18,798 nt of DNA, taken from NCBI GenBank assembly GCA_045124465.1, contig JBGVLV010000024.1:1-18798 (forward strand), given 5' to 3'. Within the stretch, counting starts at the first letter, position 1, and every line of letters begins with the position of its first letter. The stretch is from Scatosoma sp045124465. GTDB lineage: Bacteria; Bacillota; Clostridia; Christensenellales; Borkfalkiaceae. The notes under the pieces are model-generated. The model made no database searches and had not been told where the DNA came from. It saw nothing but the letters and a program-made list of their open reading frames with translations. Made by a program: the position numbers and the translations under genes. Positions 7,054 to 13,539 of this stretch are shown here, piece by piece.

Positions 7054-7275
7054 GTGTCCAAAGACGACGTAATCGAAGCGGAAGGAAAGGTTGTCGAAGC
7101 GTTGCCGAACGCGACCTTCAAGGTACAACTTTCCAACGGTCACACTATCACGGCGTATATTTCCGGTAAGCTCAGAATGAACTATATCAGGATCATCGAG
7201 GGCGATACGGTAAAATTGGAAATGAGCCCGTACGATCTGACGAAAGGCAGGATCACGTGGCGTAGCAAGTCGTAA
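7054..7275 (+). CDS. infA: Translation initiation factor IF-1 (GTG start)
   Basis: IF-1 binds the A site of the 30S subunit during initiation. The product is 73 residues, close to the usual 71-73, and forms one S1/OB-fold domain. Key blocks are IEAEGKVVEALPNATFKVQL, GHTITAYISGKLRMNYIRI and EMSPYDLTKGRITWR. The start is GTG 7054, giving MSKDDVIEAEG. It is supported by GGAGG at 7041-7045, 8 bases upstream, and by family length. The frame is open far upstream through map, but that part is a shadow of map. A short GC-rich inverted repeat (GGCGC-GTT-GCGCC, 7011-7023) lies in the spacer. Confidence 0.96.
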   Translation: MSKDDVIEAEGKVVEALPNATFKVQLSNGHTITAYISGKLRMNYIRIIEGDTVKLEMSPYDLTKGRITWRSKS

Positions 7276-7320
7276 GAAACAAACGACGTAAAAGAGTTTA
7301 ATCAACAAGGAGAAAATACA

Positions 7321-7437
7321 ATGAAAGTCAGACCTTCTGTAAAACCTATGTGCGACAAGTGCAAAGTAATCAAGAGAAACGGCAGAGTTATGGTCATCTG
7401 CTCCAAGAGCAAGAGCCATAAGCAAAGACAAGGCTAA
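7321..7437 (+). CDS. rpmJ: 50S ribosomal protein L36, zinc form
   Basis: This is a 38-residue zinc-ribbon protein of the large subunit, starting MKVRPSVKPMCDKCKVI. The zinc ligands are Cys11, Cys14, Cys27 and His33. The last pair is spaced Cys-x5-His, one residue more than the Cys-x4-His of the common 37-residue L36, because of a SKSKS stretch between them. It ends in KQRQG as usual. AAGGAG lies 8 bases before the ATG. It is the last gene before the 327-base spacer leading to rpsM. Confidence 0.96.
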   Translation: MKVRPSVKPMCDKCKVIKRNGRVMVICSKSKSHKQRQG

Positions 7438-7466
7438 AAAAAAGTTAAAAATTCCCAAAAAATCGC

Positions 7467-7496
7467 TTGACAGACTTGAAAACGGTATGATATAAT
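7467..7496 (+). promoter_or_regulatory. Sigma-A promoter for rpsM-rpsK-rpsD-rpoA-rplQ
   Basis: A perfect TTGACA at 7467-7472 and a perfect TATAAT at 7491-7496 are separated by 18 bases. The bases before the -10 form an extended -10 (TGA). A-tracts at 7436-7443 and 7457-7463 lie immediately upstream where an UP element would sit. Transcription would start near 7503. This would allow the alpha-type genes to be expressed independently of upstream read-through. Confidence 0.88.
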
Positions 7497-7502
7497 AATA
7501 TA

Positions 7503-7764
7503 TGCCGCAATTTGGGGAATGTTATAGCAATTTGGCAATTTTCCAAGGCAAAAATATGCGATCAAGCTGAATTTCCGTAAGCTATTGCGGAAACTCAGTT
7601 TTGTTGCGTGTTAGCGCGCGCATATACGTACGCGCGTGAAAAGGTAAAAGCAAAAACAATACGGCGGGTCGGACAAGGCATTTTCCACTGCAAAGTCGGA
7701 CGCGTACGTTGGCGATAAATATCAAAAAAGAACAAACACATTAAAAAACGGAGGACAGAAATCA
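7503..7764 (+). ncRNA. Long structured 5' leader of the rpsM operon (candidate r-protein regulatory leader)
   Basis: About 260 bases separate the predicted transcription start from the rpsM ATG. Visible structure: (a) TTGGGGAA 7512-7519 can pair with TTTTCCAA 7539-7546, extended by GCC 7504-7506/GGC 7547-7549. (b) A long hairpin at 7563-7603 has a 9-pair core TTTCCGTAA/TTGCGGAAA, loop GCTA, and outer pairs CTGA/TCAG. (c) CGCGCG 7615-7620/7631-7636 encloses the loop CATATACGTA. (d) ACGTACGCG 7626-7634 is perfectly complementary to CGCGTACGT 7701-7709. The rest, 7710-7764, is A-rich and ends in ACGGAGGA. No small ORF with a good start was seen. In many bacteria S4 represses this operon through a leader pseudoknot, and rpsD is in this operon. 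The link to S4 is inference. Confidence 0.55.
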
Positions 7765-8133
7765 ATGGCACGTATTGCCGGTGTAGATTTACCCAGAGAA
7801 AAGAGAGTGGAAATCGGCCTTACCTACATTTACGGTATCGGACTTACGACTTCCAAGAAGATTCTCGCGGAAACGGGCATCAATCCCGATACGAGAGTGA
7901 AAGATCTCGACGAGAACGACGTTTCCAAATTGAGAGAATATATCGACCACAACCTGAGAGTGGAAGGCGAACTTCGCAGCGAAGTTTCCCTGAACATCAA
8001 GCGCCTTATGGAAATCGGATGTTACAGAGGCATCCGTCACAGAAAAGGTTTGCCCGTACGCGGACAGAGTACGAAGAGAAACGCTCGTACGCGTAAAGGA
8101 CCTGCGCGCGCGATCGCAGGCAAGAAGAAGTAA
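7765..8133 (+). CDS. rpsM: 30S ribosomal protein S13
   Basis: S13 sits at the top of the 30S head and contacts L5 and the P-site tRNA. The 122-residue protein opens with MARIAGVDLPREKRVEIGLTY, has the helix-two-turns-helix region with YGIGLTTSKKIL, the block GCYRGIRHRKGLPVRGQ, and the basic tail ending KGPARAIAGKKK. An ACGGAGG site precedes the ATG. It is the first gene after the internal promoter and structured leader. Confidence 0.98.
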   Translation: MARIAGVDLPREKRVEIGLTYIYGIGLTTSKKILAETGINPDTRVKDLDENDVSKLREYIDHNLRVEGELRSEVSLNIKRLMEIGCYRGIRHRKGLPVRGQSTKRNARTRKGPARAIAGKKK

Positions 8134-8152
8134 GACAGGAGGACGATAGAAA

Positions 8153-8551
8153 ATGGCAGAAATGAAAAAGAAAGTCGTTTCCCGTAAGCGCAAAGAACTT
8201 AAAAAAGTCGACAAAGGACAAGTCCACATTCAGTCGACCTTCAACAATACGATCGTAACCGTTACGGATATGAACGGTAACGCGATCTCCCAGTCGAGCG
8301 CGGGCGCGCTTGGCTACAAGGGCAGCCGTAAGGGTACGCCGTTCGCGGCGCAGATGGCGGCTGAAACGGCGGCTAAGGTCGCGAAAGAGCACGGACTTCG
8401 CAGCGTAGAAGTATTCGTAAAGGGACCGGGTGCAGGCAGAGAATCCGCGATTCGCGCGCTTTCCGCTTGCGAACTCGAGATCACGTTGATCTCCGACGTT
8501 TCCCCCATTCCCCACAACGGATGCAGACCCCCCAAGCGTCGTAGAGTTTAA
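8153..8551 (+). CDS. rpsK: 30S ribosomal protein S11
   Basis: S11 lies on the 30S platform near the E site. The product is 132 residues, with the S11 blocks VHIQSTFNNTIVTVTD, GFKGSRKGTPFAAQ-type (GYKGSRKGTPFAAQMAAE) and the C-terminal PHNGCRPPKRRRV. The N-terminus is a lysine-rich arm. The start ATG at 8153 has AGGAGG 10 bases upstream. The gene follows rpsM by 19 bases and precedes rpsD by 20. Confidence 0.98.
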   Translation: MAEMKKKVVSRKRKELKKVDKGQVHIQSTFNNTIVTVTDMNGNAISQSSAGALGYKGSRKGTPFAAQMAAETAAKVAKEHGLRSVEVFVKGPGAGRESAIRALSACELEITLISDVSPIPHNGCRPPKRRRV

Positions 8552-8571
8552 TCAGGAGGCAGTAGAAAGTT

Positions 8572-9198
8572 ATGGCAAGATACAGAGAGGCTAAATGTAA
8601 GCTTTGCAGAAGAGAAGGCGCGAAGTTGTTCTTAAAGGGCGACAAGTGCTATATGGAAAAATGTCCGTTCAACAAGCGTCCGGTTGCTCCCGGTCAGCAC
8701 GGTGCGGACAGAAAGAAAGTTTCCGAATACGGAATGCAGTTGCGTGAAAAGCAAAAGACGAAGAGAATTTACGGCGTACAGGAAGGTCAGTTCCGTAAGT
8801 ATTACGAAATGGCGGACCGTATGAAAGGCGTAACGGGTGAAAACATGCTTTCCTTGTTGGAAAGACGTCTTGACAACGTTGTGTTCAGAATGGGCATTGC
8901 GTCTTCGAGAACGCTCGCTCGTCAGATCGTAAGCCACGCGCATTTGTCCGTAAACGGCAAGACGGTAACGATCCCTTCGTATATCGTAAAAGCGGGCGAC
9001 GTGATCGTCGTTAAAGAAAACAGAAAGGGCAATAAATATTTCACCGCTCTCAAAGAGACGAAAGAAAGCAACAGTCTTGTAAAATGGGTGGAGTTTGACA
9101 GAGAAAAACTTGAAGGAAAGGTATTAGATCTTCCCACGAGAGAAGATATCGACAGCCAGATTGCGGAGCATATGATTGTCGAATTGTACTCCAAATAA
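8572..9198 (+). CDS. rpsD: 30S ribosomal protein S4, zinc-binding form
   Basis: S4 nucleates 30S assembly and, in many bacteria, represses its own operon. The 208-residue product has an N-terminal zinc site with Cys9, Cys12, Cys26 and Cys31 (the C+ form). The typical block ENMLSLLERRLDNVVFRMG is followed by an S4 RNA-binding domain (about 100-160, with SRTLARQIVSHAHLSVNGK). The C-terminus ends in ELYSK. The ATG at 8572 follows AGGAGG. Its placement between rpsK and rpoA is the arrangement seen in Clostridia and E. coli; in Bacillus rpsD is elsewhere. Confidence 0.98.
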   Translation: MARYREAKCKLCRREGAKLFLKGDKCYMEKCPFNKRPVAPGQHGADRKKVSEYGMQLREKQKTKRIYGVQEGQFRKYYEMADRMKGVTGENMLSLLERRLDNVVFRMGIASSRTLARQIVSHAHLSVNGKTVTIPSYIVKAGDVIVVKENRKGNKYFTALKETKESNSLVKWVEFDREKLEGKVLDLPTREDIDSQIAEHMIVELYSK

Positions 9199-9223
9199 TT
9201 GAAAAATATCAGGAGGTAAAACA

Positions 9224-10174
9224 ATGATCGAAATGGATATGCCAAAACTCGAAGTGCTTGAAAACGACGATTTCTATGCGAAGGTCGTTTGCGAGCCTTT
9301 GGAGAAAGGTTTCGGTCTTACCATTGGAAACTGCCTTAGACGTATTCTTCTCGCCGCTTTGCCCGGTGCGGCGGTCGAGGGGATCAAGTTTCTTGACGGC
9401 AGCGTAAAGCACGAGTTTTCCGCAGTCGCGGGCGTGAGAGAGGACGTTACGGAGATCATCCTGAACCTCAAAACGTTGGCGATCAAAACGAAAGTGATCG
9501 ACAAGGATTACGAAAAGGTCCTGCACATCTGCAAAGAGGGTCCCGCCGTTCTTACGGGTAAAGACCTCAACGTAGACGCGGAGATCGAAGTGATCAACGG
9601 CGATCAGTATATCTGCACGATCGACGAAGGCGCCAAACTCGACGTCGAGATCACGGTCGGCAGAGGCAGAGGATATAAGCCTGCGAAAGAGAACAAAAAA
9701 CCCGTGATCGATTATATCGCGGTGGATTCCATCTATACGCCCGTTCAGAGAGTCAACTACACGGTCGAGCCTACGCGCGTAGGTCAGGCGGTGGACTACG
9801 ACAAACTGACGCTCGAAGTATGGACGGACGGCACGTTCTCCGGCAAAGAGATCATCTCGCTTGCGGCGAAGATCATGCAGGACCATATCAATCTTTTCGT
9901 CAACCTTAGCGAAACGATCAAGGGTATGGATATCCTTGTCAAGACGGAAGACGACAAACAGCAACAGATTCTCAAAATGGTAATTGAAGAGATGGACCTT
10001 TCCGTCCGTTCCTACAACTGCTTAAAGAGAGCGAACATTCACACGGTCGAAGATCTTACGAAAAAGACGGAAGACGATATGTTGAAGGTGAGAAACCTCG
10101 GCAGAAAGTCGCTTGACGAAGTCATTCAGAAGTTGGAATCTTACGGCCTTGCATTAAGAGAACAGGAGGATTAA
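9224..10174 (+). CDS. rpoA: DNA-directed RNA polymerase alpha subunit
   Basis: This 316-residue subunit assembles RNA polymerase and binds UP elements. The N-terminal domain (about 1-225) has the assembly motif PLEKGFGLTIGNCLRRILLAALPGAA-type sequence and KTEDDKQQQ near the linker. The C-terminal domain (about 250-316) has LSVRSYNCLKRANI, containing the conserved DNA-binding arginine, and the helix-hairpin-helix stretch LKVRNLGRKSLDEV. The start ATG at 9224 follows AGGAGG. It is flanked by rpsD and rplQ as usual. Confidence 0.98.
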   Translation: MIEMDMPKLEVLENDDFYAKVVCEPLEKGFGLTIGNCLRRILLAALPGAAVEGIKFLDGSVKHEFSAVAGVREDVTEIILNLKTLAIKTKVIDKDYEKVLHICKEGPAVLTGKDLNVDAEIEVINGDQYICTIDEGAKLDVEITVGRGRGYKPAKENKKPVIDYIAVDSIYTPVQRVNYTVEPTRVGQAVDYDKLTLEVWTDGTFSGKEIISLAAKIMQDHINLFVNLSETIKGMDILVKTEDDKQQQILKMVIEEMDLSVRSYNCLKRANIHTVEDLTKKTEDDMLKVRNLGRKSLDEVIQKLESYGLALREQED

Positions 10175-10178
10175 AATT

Positions 10179-10685
10179 ATGCCCGGAAAATTGGGAAGAA
10201 CGTCCAAAGAAAGAAACGCGCTTTTGAGAGGGCTTGCGTCGCAACTTCTTTGGTATGGAAAAATCGAAACGACCGCTGCGAAAGCGAAACAGCTCCGTCC
10301 CTACGTGGAAAAGCTGATCACCAAAGCGGTGAATACGTATGACGATAACATCGAATTCGAAGTTACGAAGAAGGACAGCAAAGGCAAGGAAACCACCGTT
10401 ACGAACGTAAAAGACGGCGCGAAGAAACTTGCGGCTCGCCGTGCGATCATGGCGAAGACCTACGATCTGCAAGAGATCAAAGCTTTCCAGGAAAAGAAGA
10501 GCGAGTTCAAGGCGAGAACGGCTGACGTTCAGCACCCCTTGATGGACAAACTTTTCAACGAGATCGCGCCCAAGTACGCGGCTCGTAAGGAAGAGCTTGG
10601 TCAAGGCGGCGGTTATACGAGAATTTACCTTCTCGGCGAACGTCGCGGCGACGCGTCCGAAATGGCTGTTATCGAATTAGTATAA
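10179..10685 (+). CDS. rplQ: 50S ribosomal protein L17, long Clostridia-type form
   Basis: L17 sits near the peptide exit tunnel. The start has the canonical LGRTSKERNALLRGL and YGKIETT; the end has GGGYTRIYLLGERRGDASEM. The protein is 168 residues, against 110-127 in E. coli and Bacillus. The extra residues form a charged insertion at about residues 58-130. From memory, similar long L17 forms are common in Clostridia, so this supports the taxonomic call rather than being unique. The gene begins 4 bases after the rpoA stop, with AGGAGG inside the end of rpoA, so translation is likely coupled. A terminator follows. Confidence 0.97.
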   Translation: MPGKLGRTSKERNALLRGLASQLLWYGKIETTAAKAKQLRPYVEKLITKAVNTYDDNIEFEVTKKDSKGKETTVTNVKDGAKKLAARRAIMAKTYDLQEIKAFQEKKSEFKARTADVQHPLMDKLFNEIAPKYAARKEELGQGGGYTRIYLLGERRGDASEMAVIELV

Positions 10686-10712
10686 TCGATAGGTCGTTTA
10701 CACACAGAAAAC

Positions 10713-10744
10713 ACGTCCGTGGAAATATCCGCGGGCGTTTTTTT
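10713..10744 (+). terminator. Rho-independent terminator of the ribosomal protein cluster
   Basis: ACGTCCGTGG (10713-10722) pairs along its full length with CCGCGGGCGT (10729-10738), including two G-U pairs, around the loop AAATAT. A run of seven T (10738-10744) follows at once. It lies 28 bases after the rplQ stop and closes the cluster. Confidence 0.93.
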
Positions 10745-10805
10745 GCCGTCCGAAAAAATTCTTTGTGAAATTTTCGATTTATGCGTAAATACGTTCTTTC
10801 GAAAA

Positions 10806-10834
10806 TTGACAAAGCGCGTCGAATATGATAAAAT
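10806..10834 (+). promoter_or_regulatory. Sigma-A promoter of the purine permease
   Basis: TTGACA (10806-10811) and TAAAAT (10829-10834) are 17 bases apart, with an extended -10 TGA directly before the -10. Transcription would begin near 10841, and a small 7-pair hairpin GTTCGTT-ATA-AGCGAAC (10843-10859) would form at the very 5' end of the mRNA. The leader is only about 48 bases, too short for a purine riboswitch. Confidence 0.85.
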
Positions 10835-10888
10835 AATGATAAGTTCGTTATAAGCGAACGAAAAATATATGTTAGAAGGAGTGTTTTT

Positions 10889-12388
10889 ATGTCTAAGTTT
10901 GGCAAACTTTTGGGGTATGACCCCGAGGCGAAACAAACGAACGTCAAAACGGAGATCGTTGCGGGTATCGTCACCTTCCTTGCAATGTGCTACATTTTGA
11001 CGGTCAACCCGAACCAGATCCTGTACGCGGGTACGGCGGATCCCAGATGGTCGTCGCTGTTTATCGCGACCGCGCTCGGCGCGATCGTCGGTACGCTGTT
11101 GATGGCGTTCCTCGCGAAAATGCCGTTGGCGCAAGCGTCGGGTATGGGTCTGAACTCGTTGCTCGGAACGGTCATCGGCGGCGGAGTCGGTGCGTTCAGT
11201 ACGTACGTGTTCGAGTTTACGATCGGACAAGCTTTGATGATGGTACTCATTTCGGGTATCGTATTCCTGTTGCTTTCCACGGTCAAGATCGCGGGCAAGA
11301 GTATCCGTGAGCTTATCTTCGAGGGTATGCCCGCGGCGGTAAGAACGGCTATTTCGGTCGGTATCGGTCTGTTCATCGCGTTTATCGGTTTCCAGAACGC
11401 GGGCGTTATCGTCGCTAATCAATATACGCTCGTCGATCTCGTTACGTTTTCGAACTACGACGCGACGACGGCAAGCGCGGCGGTATGTCTGTTCGGGCTT
11501 ATCCTCATCACCATTCTCGACCAACTGAAAGTAAAAGGTTCGGTCATCATCGGTATTTTGGGCGCAACGATTTTGGGTATTCCTCTCGGCGTTACGAATA
11601 TCGAGATCATCACGGGCAGCGTGGACGGCGTGTCCTGGAAGTTCTGGGAGAATTTCAAAGGATTCTTCTCCGTTGGCGAAAACAGCGTGTTCGGCTCGTT
11701 TACGAGCGTGTTCAAAGACGGATTCCCGTCCGGTTCGTTGTTCACCGTTATTATGCTCATCATCACGATGTGCATGATCGATATGTTCGACACGATGGGA
11801 ACGATCGTCGGTTGCTGCGGCGGTAACAGAGTTCTGTCCGACGAAAACGACAAACCGCATAACTATGACAAGATCATGATGTCGGACTCGATCGCGACCT
11901 GCGCGGGCGCGATGCTGGGTACTTCGACGGTCACCACGTTCGTGGAATCGGGCGCGGGCGTATCTGCCGGCGGACGTACGGGTCTTACGGCTCTGACCAC
12001 GGCGGTGATGTTCTTCCTTTCGATGTTTGCGTTGCCTTTGTTCGCAACGATACCTTCCGCGGCGGCGGCGTCCGCACTCGTATACGTGGGCGTGCTTATG
12101 ATGAAGAACAACGTCAAGAATATCGACTTCTCCGACGCGATCAACGCGACGAGCGCGTTTTTGACGGTTGCCGTTATGGTGCTTTCCTATTCGATCACCA
12201 AAGGTATCGGTATCGGTATGGTAATGTACACGTTGCTTTCCGTCGTCGCTTACGTTGTGAAAGCGATCGCATACGCTTGCAAGAAAGATAAAGAGAACGC
12301 GGAGAAACCCGTTTGGAACGTACATATCGTTACGATCATCGTCACCGTGTTGTTCCTCGTTTACTTCCTTGTTCCCGCTACCCTTTAA
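10889..12388 (+). CDS. NCS2 family purine permease (AzgA/PbuG/PbuO-like)
   Basis: This 499-residue polytopic membrane protein should import a purine base (hypoxanthine, guanine or adenine) with protons. Family signs are the opening ETEIVAG-type KTEIVAGIVTFLAMCYILTVNP, the block ASGMGLNSLL (AzgA members more often have GMGLNAFF), MIDMFDTMGTIVG in the second half and the signature TTFVESGAGVSAGGRTGLTAL. About 12-14 hydrophobic segments are visible. The ATG at 10889 follows AGAAGGAG. It is a single-gene unit with its own promoter and a terminator shared with the convergent degV gene. The exact substrate cannot be told from sequence. Confidence 0.88.
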   Translation: MSKFGKLLGYDPEAKQTNVKTEIVAGIVTFLAMCYILTVNPNQILYAGTADPRWSSLFIATALGAIVGTLLMAFLAKMPLAQASGMGLNSLLGTVIGGGVGAFSTYVFEFTIGQALMMVLISGIVFLLLSTVKIAGKSIRELIFEGMPAAVRTAISVGIGLFIAFIGFQNAGVIVANQYTLVDLVTFSNYDATTASAAVCLFGLILITILDQLKVKGSVIIGILGATILGIPLGVTNIEIITGSVDGVSWKFWENFKGFFSVGENSVFGSFTSVFKDGFPSGSLFTVIMLIITMCMIDMFDTMGTIVGCCGGNRVLSDENDKPHNYDKIMMSDSIATCAGAMLGTSTVTTFVESGAGVSAGGRTGLTALTTAVMFFLSMFALPLFATIPSAAAASALVYVGVLMMKNNVKNIDFSDAINATSAFLTVAVMVLSYSITKGIGIGMVMYTLLSVVAYVVKAIAYACKKDKENAEKPVWNVHIVTIIVTVLFLVYFLVPATL

Positions 12389-12436
12389 AAACCAAGGCGT
12401 TTGTTGTGACATCGCCTAAATCAAAAACCGAAAAAG

Positions 12437-12468
12437 AAGATCGCGTCGCAAAACTGCGGCGCGATCTT
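12437..12468. terminator. Bidirectional terminator between permease and degV
   Basis: AAGATCGCGTCGC (12437-12449) pairs with GCGGCGCGATCTT (12456-12468), 13 pairs with one G-U pair, around a 6-base loop. T-rich sequence follows on the + strand, and on the - strand the hairpin is followed by CTTTTTCGGTTTTTG. It thus fits both the + strand permease and the - strand degV gene that ends at 12486. Confidence 0.88.
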
Positions 12469-12485
12469 TTCTACTCGTTTTTTTG

Positions 12486-13364
12486 TTATTTCACGATACG
12501 CATACAGGACAGCGATATCGCTTGCGGACCCGTGTGGCAGGCTATGCTCAACGAAATGGGATCGTTCCAAAGAATAGGCACGTTCGGGATACGCTTTTCC
12601 ACCTCTTCGCGGAATGCGAATGCGTCTTCGGCGTTGTTCGCATACGCGATACAAAGCCGCATTTCGCCCTTTTCCAAGGACTCCTTGTATTTCCCCGCGA
12701 GATCGTCGAGGATCGCTTTGAGCATCAGTTCCTTGGCTTTTACGAGCGTACGGGGCAATGCGAATTTTTCCAGCTTATCCCCGCACAAACGGAGCACGGG
12801 ACGGAGTTTGAGCATAGACCCGATCGCCGCGGCGGCGGGGGAAACGCGGCCGCCTTTTTTGAGGTATTTCATCGTTTCGATAGAAACGTAAACGGAATAG
12901 TCCGTCCGCATATCTTCCAAGACCGTCTGTATCTCCTCGGCGCTCTTGCCCTGTTCCCGTAACGCTACGGCGTCGAATACGCTCGCTTTTAAAGCGATGG
13001 AAATACGGCGGTTATCCACCACGCGTACCTTACCGCCGAACTCTTTCGAGAGGTTCAAAGCCGTCGCGTAAGAGTTGCTCAGAACGGAGGAGGTGGGGAT
13101 ATGTACGACTTCGTCGTACGTTTTCAGAATTTCCGTCCAGAACTCCGTCAGCTCGCCCACGCTGGGTTGGGAGGTGGAAATATCGGCGTCGGAAATAAGT
13201 TTCTCATAAAAATCGTCCCGTGAAAGCTCGACGCTTTCCAGTTGCGAAACGCCGTCTACGATAAAGGGCATCGGCAGAACGAATATTCCCTCCGCCTCGT
13301 GTTCGCGGGGCATCATACCGCTGTTCGTGTCCGTTGCGATCGCTATTTTCTTTACAGTTTCCAT
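12486..13364 (-). CDS. DegV family protein (fatty-acid-binding), copy 1
   Basis: DegV/FakB proteins bind a fatty acid and present it to the fatty acid kinase FakA for phosphorylation. The 292-residue product has the N-terminal KKIAIATDTNSG, the STSQPSVGE motif (63-71), HIPTSSVLSNSYATA (88-102) and the C-terminal DPISLSIACHTGP, all at the positions expected for the two-domain DegV fold whose lipid head-group pocket uses the TSQPS and SSxLS residues. The start ATG at 13364 has AAGGAG a few bases upstream. It aligns end to end without gaps with the second copy at 13540. No fakA gene is visible in the window. The exact lipid is unknown. Confidence 0.88.
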   Translation of the reverse strand: METVKKIAIATDTNSGMMPREHEAEGIFVLPMPFIVDGVSQLESVELSRDDFYEKLISDADISTSQPSVGELTEFWTEILKTYDEVVHIPTSSVLSNSYATALNLSKEFGGKVRVVDNRRISIALKASVFDAVALREQGKSAEEIQTVLEDMRTDYSVYVSIETMKYLKKGGRVSPAAAAIGSMLKLRPVLRLCGDKLEKFALPRTLVKAKELMLKAILDDLAGKYKESLEKGEMRLCIAYANNAEDAFAFREEVEKRIPNVPILWNDPISLSIACHTGPQAISLSCMRIVK

Positions 13365-13385
13365 AAGTTCTCCTTATCTGCTTTT

Positions 13386-13414
13386 ATGATAGCAAATTTT
13401 ACAAAACTTGTCAA
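13386..13414 (-). promoter_or_regulatory. Promoter of degV copy 1
   Basis: On the - strand TTGACA (13414-13409) and TATCAT (13391-13386) are 17 bases apart, with TGC as extended -10. It closely matches the promoter of copy 2 in the stretch AAATTTGCTAT, which suggests the promoters were duplicated with the genes. Confidence 0.82.
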
Positions 13415-13489
13415 TGAAAGTTAAGCTGGTAAACGAAAGTTTCACAAAACGAACACTTACGTTCCGTAATAGCATACGCCGAAAGGACG

Positions 13490-13525
13490 AAAAAAATACC
13501 CTTTGCAAGATTCTTGCAAAGGGTA
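13490..13525 (-). terminator. Rho-independent terminator of degV copy 2
   Basis: TACCCTTTGCAA (13497-13508) and TTGCAAAGGGTA (13514-13525) form a perfect 12-pair stem with a 5-base loop. On the - strand a run of T (complement of 13491-13496) follows directly. It separates the two degV genes. Confidence 0.9.
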
Positions 13526-13539
13526 GATTATATTTCGGA

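Noticed and set aside
10835..10888. Purine riboswitch ahead of the permease
   Set aside because: The leader is only about 48 bases and lacks the three-way junction and its conserved sequences.
10625..12412. 595-codon open frame on the - strand
   Set aside because: It is the shadow of the NCS2 permease and its flanks. The product is a charged, repetitive sequence with no fold-like pattern, while the + strand frame is a clear membrane transporter with promoter and ribosome binding site.
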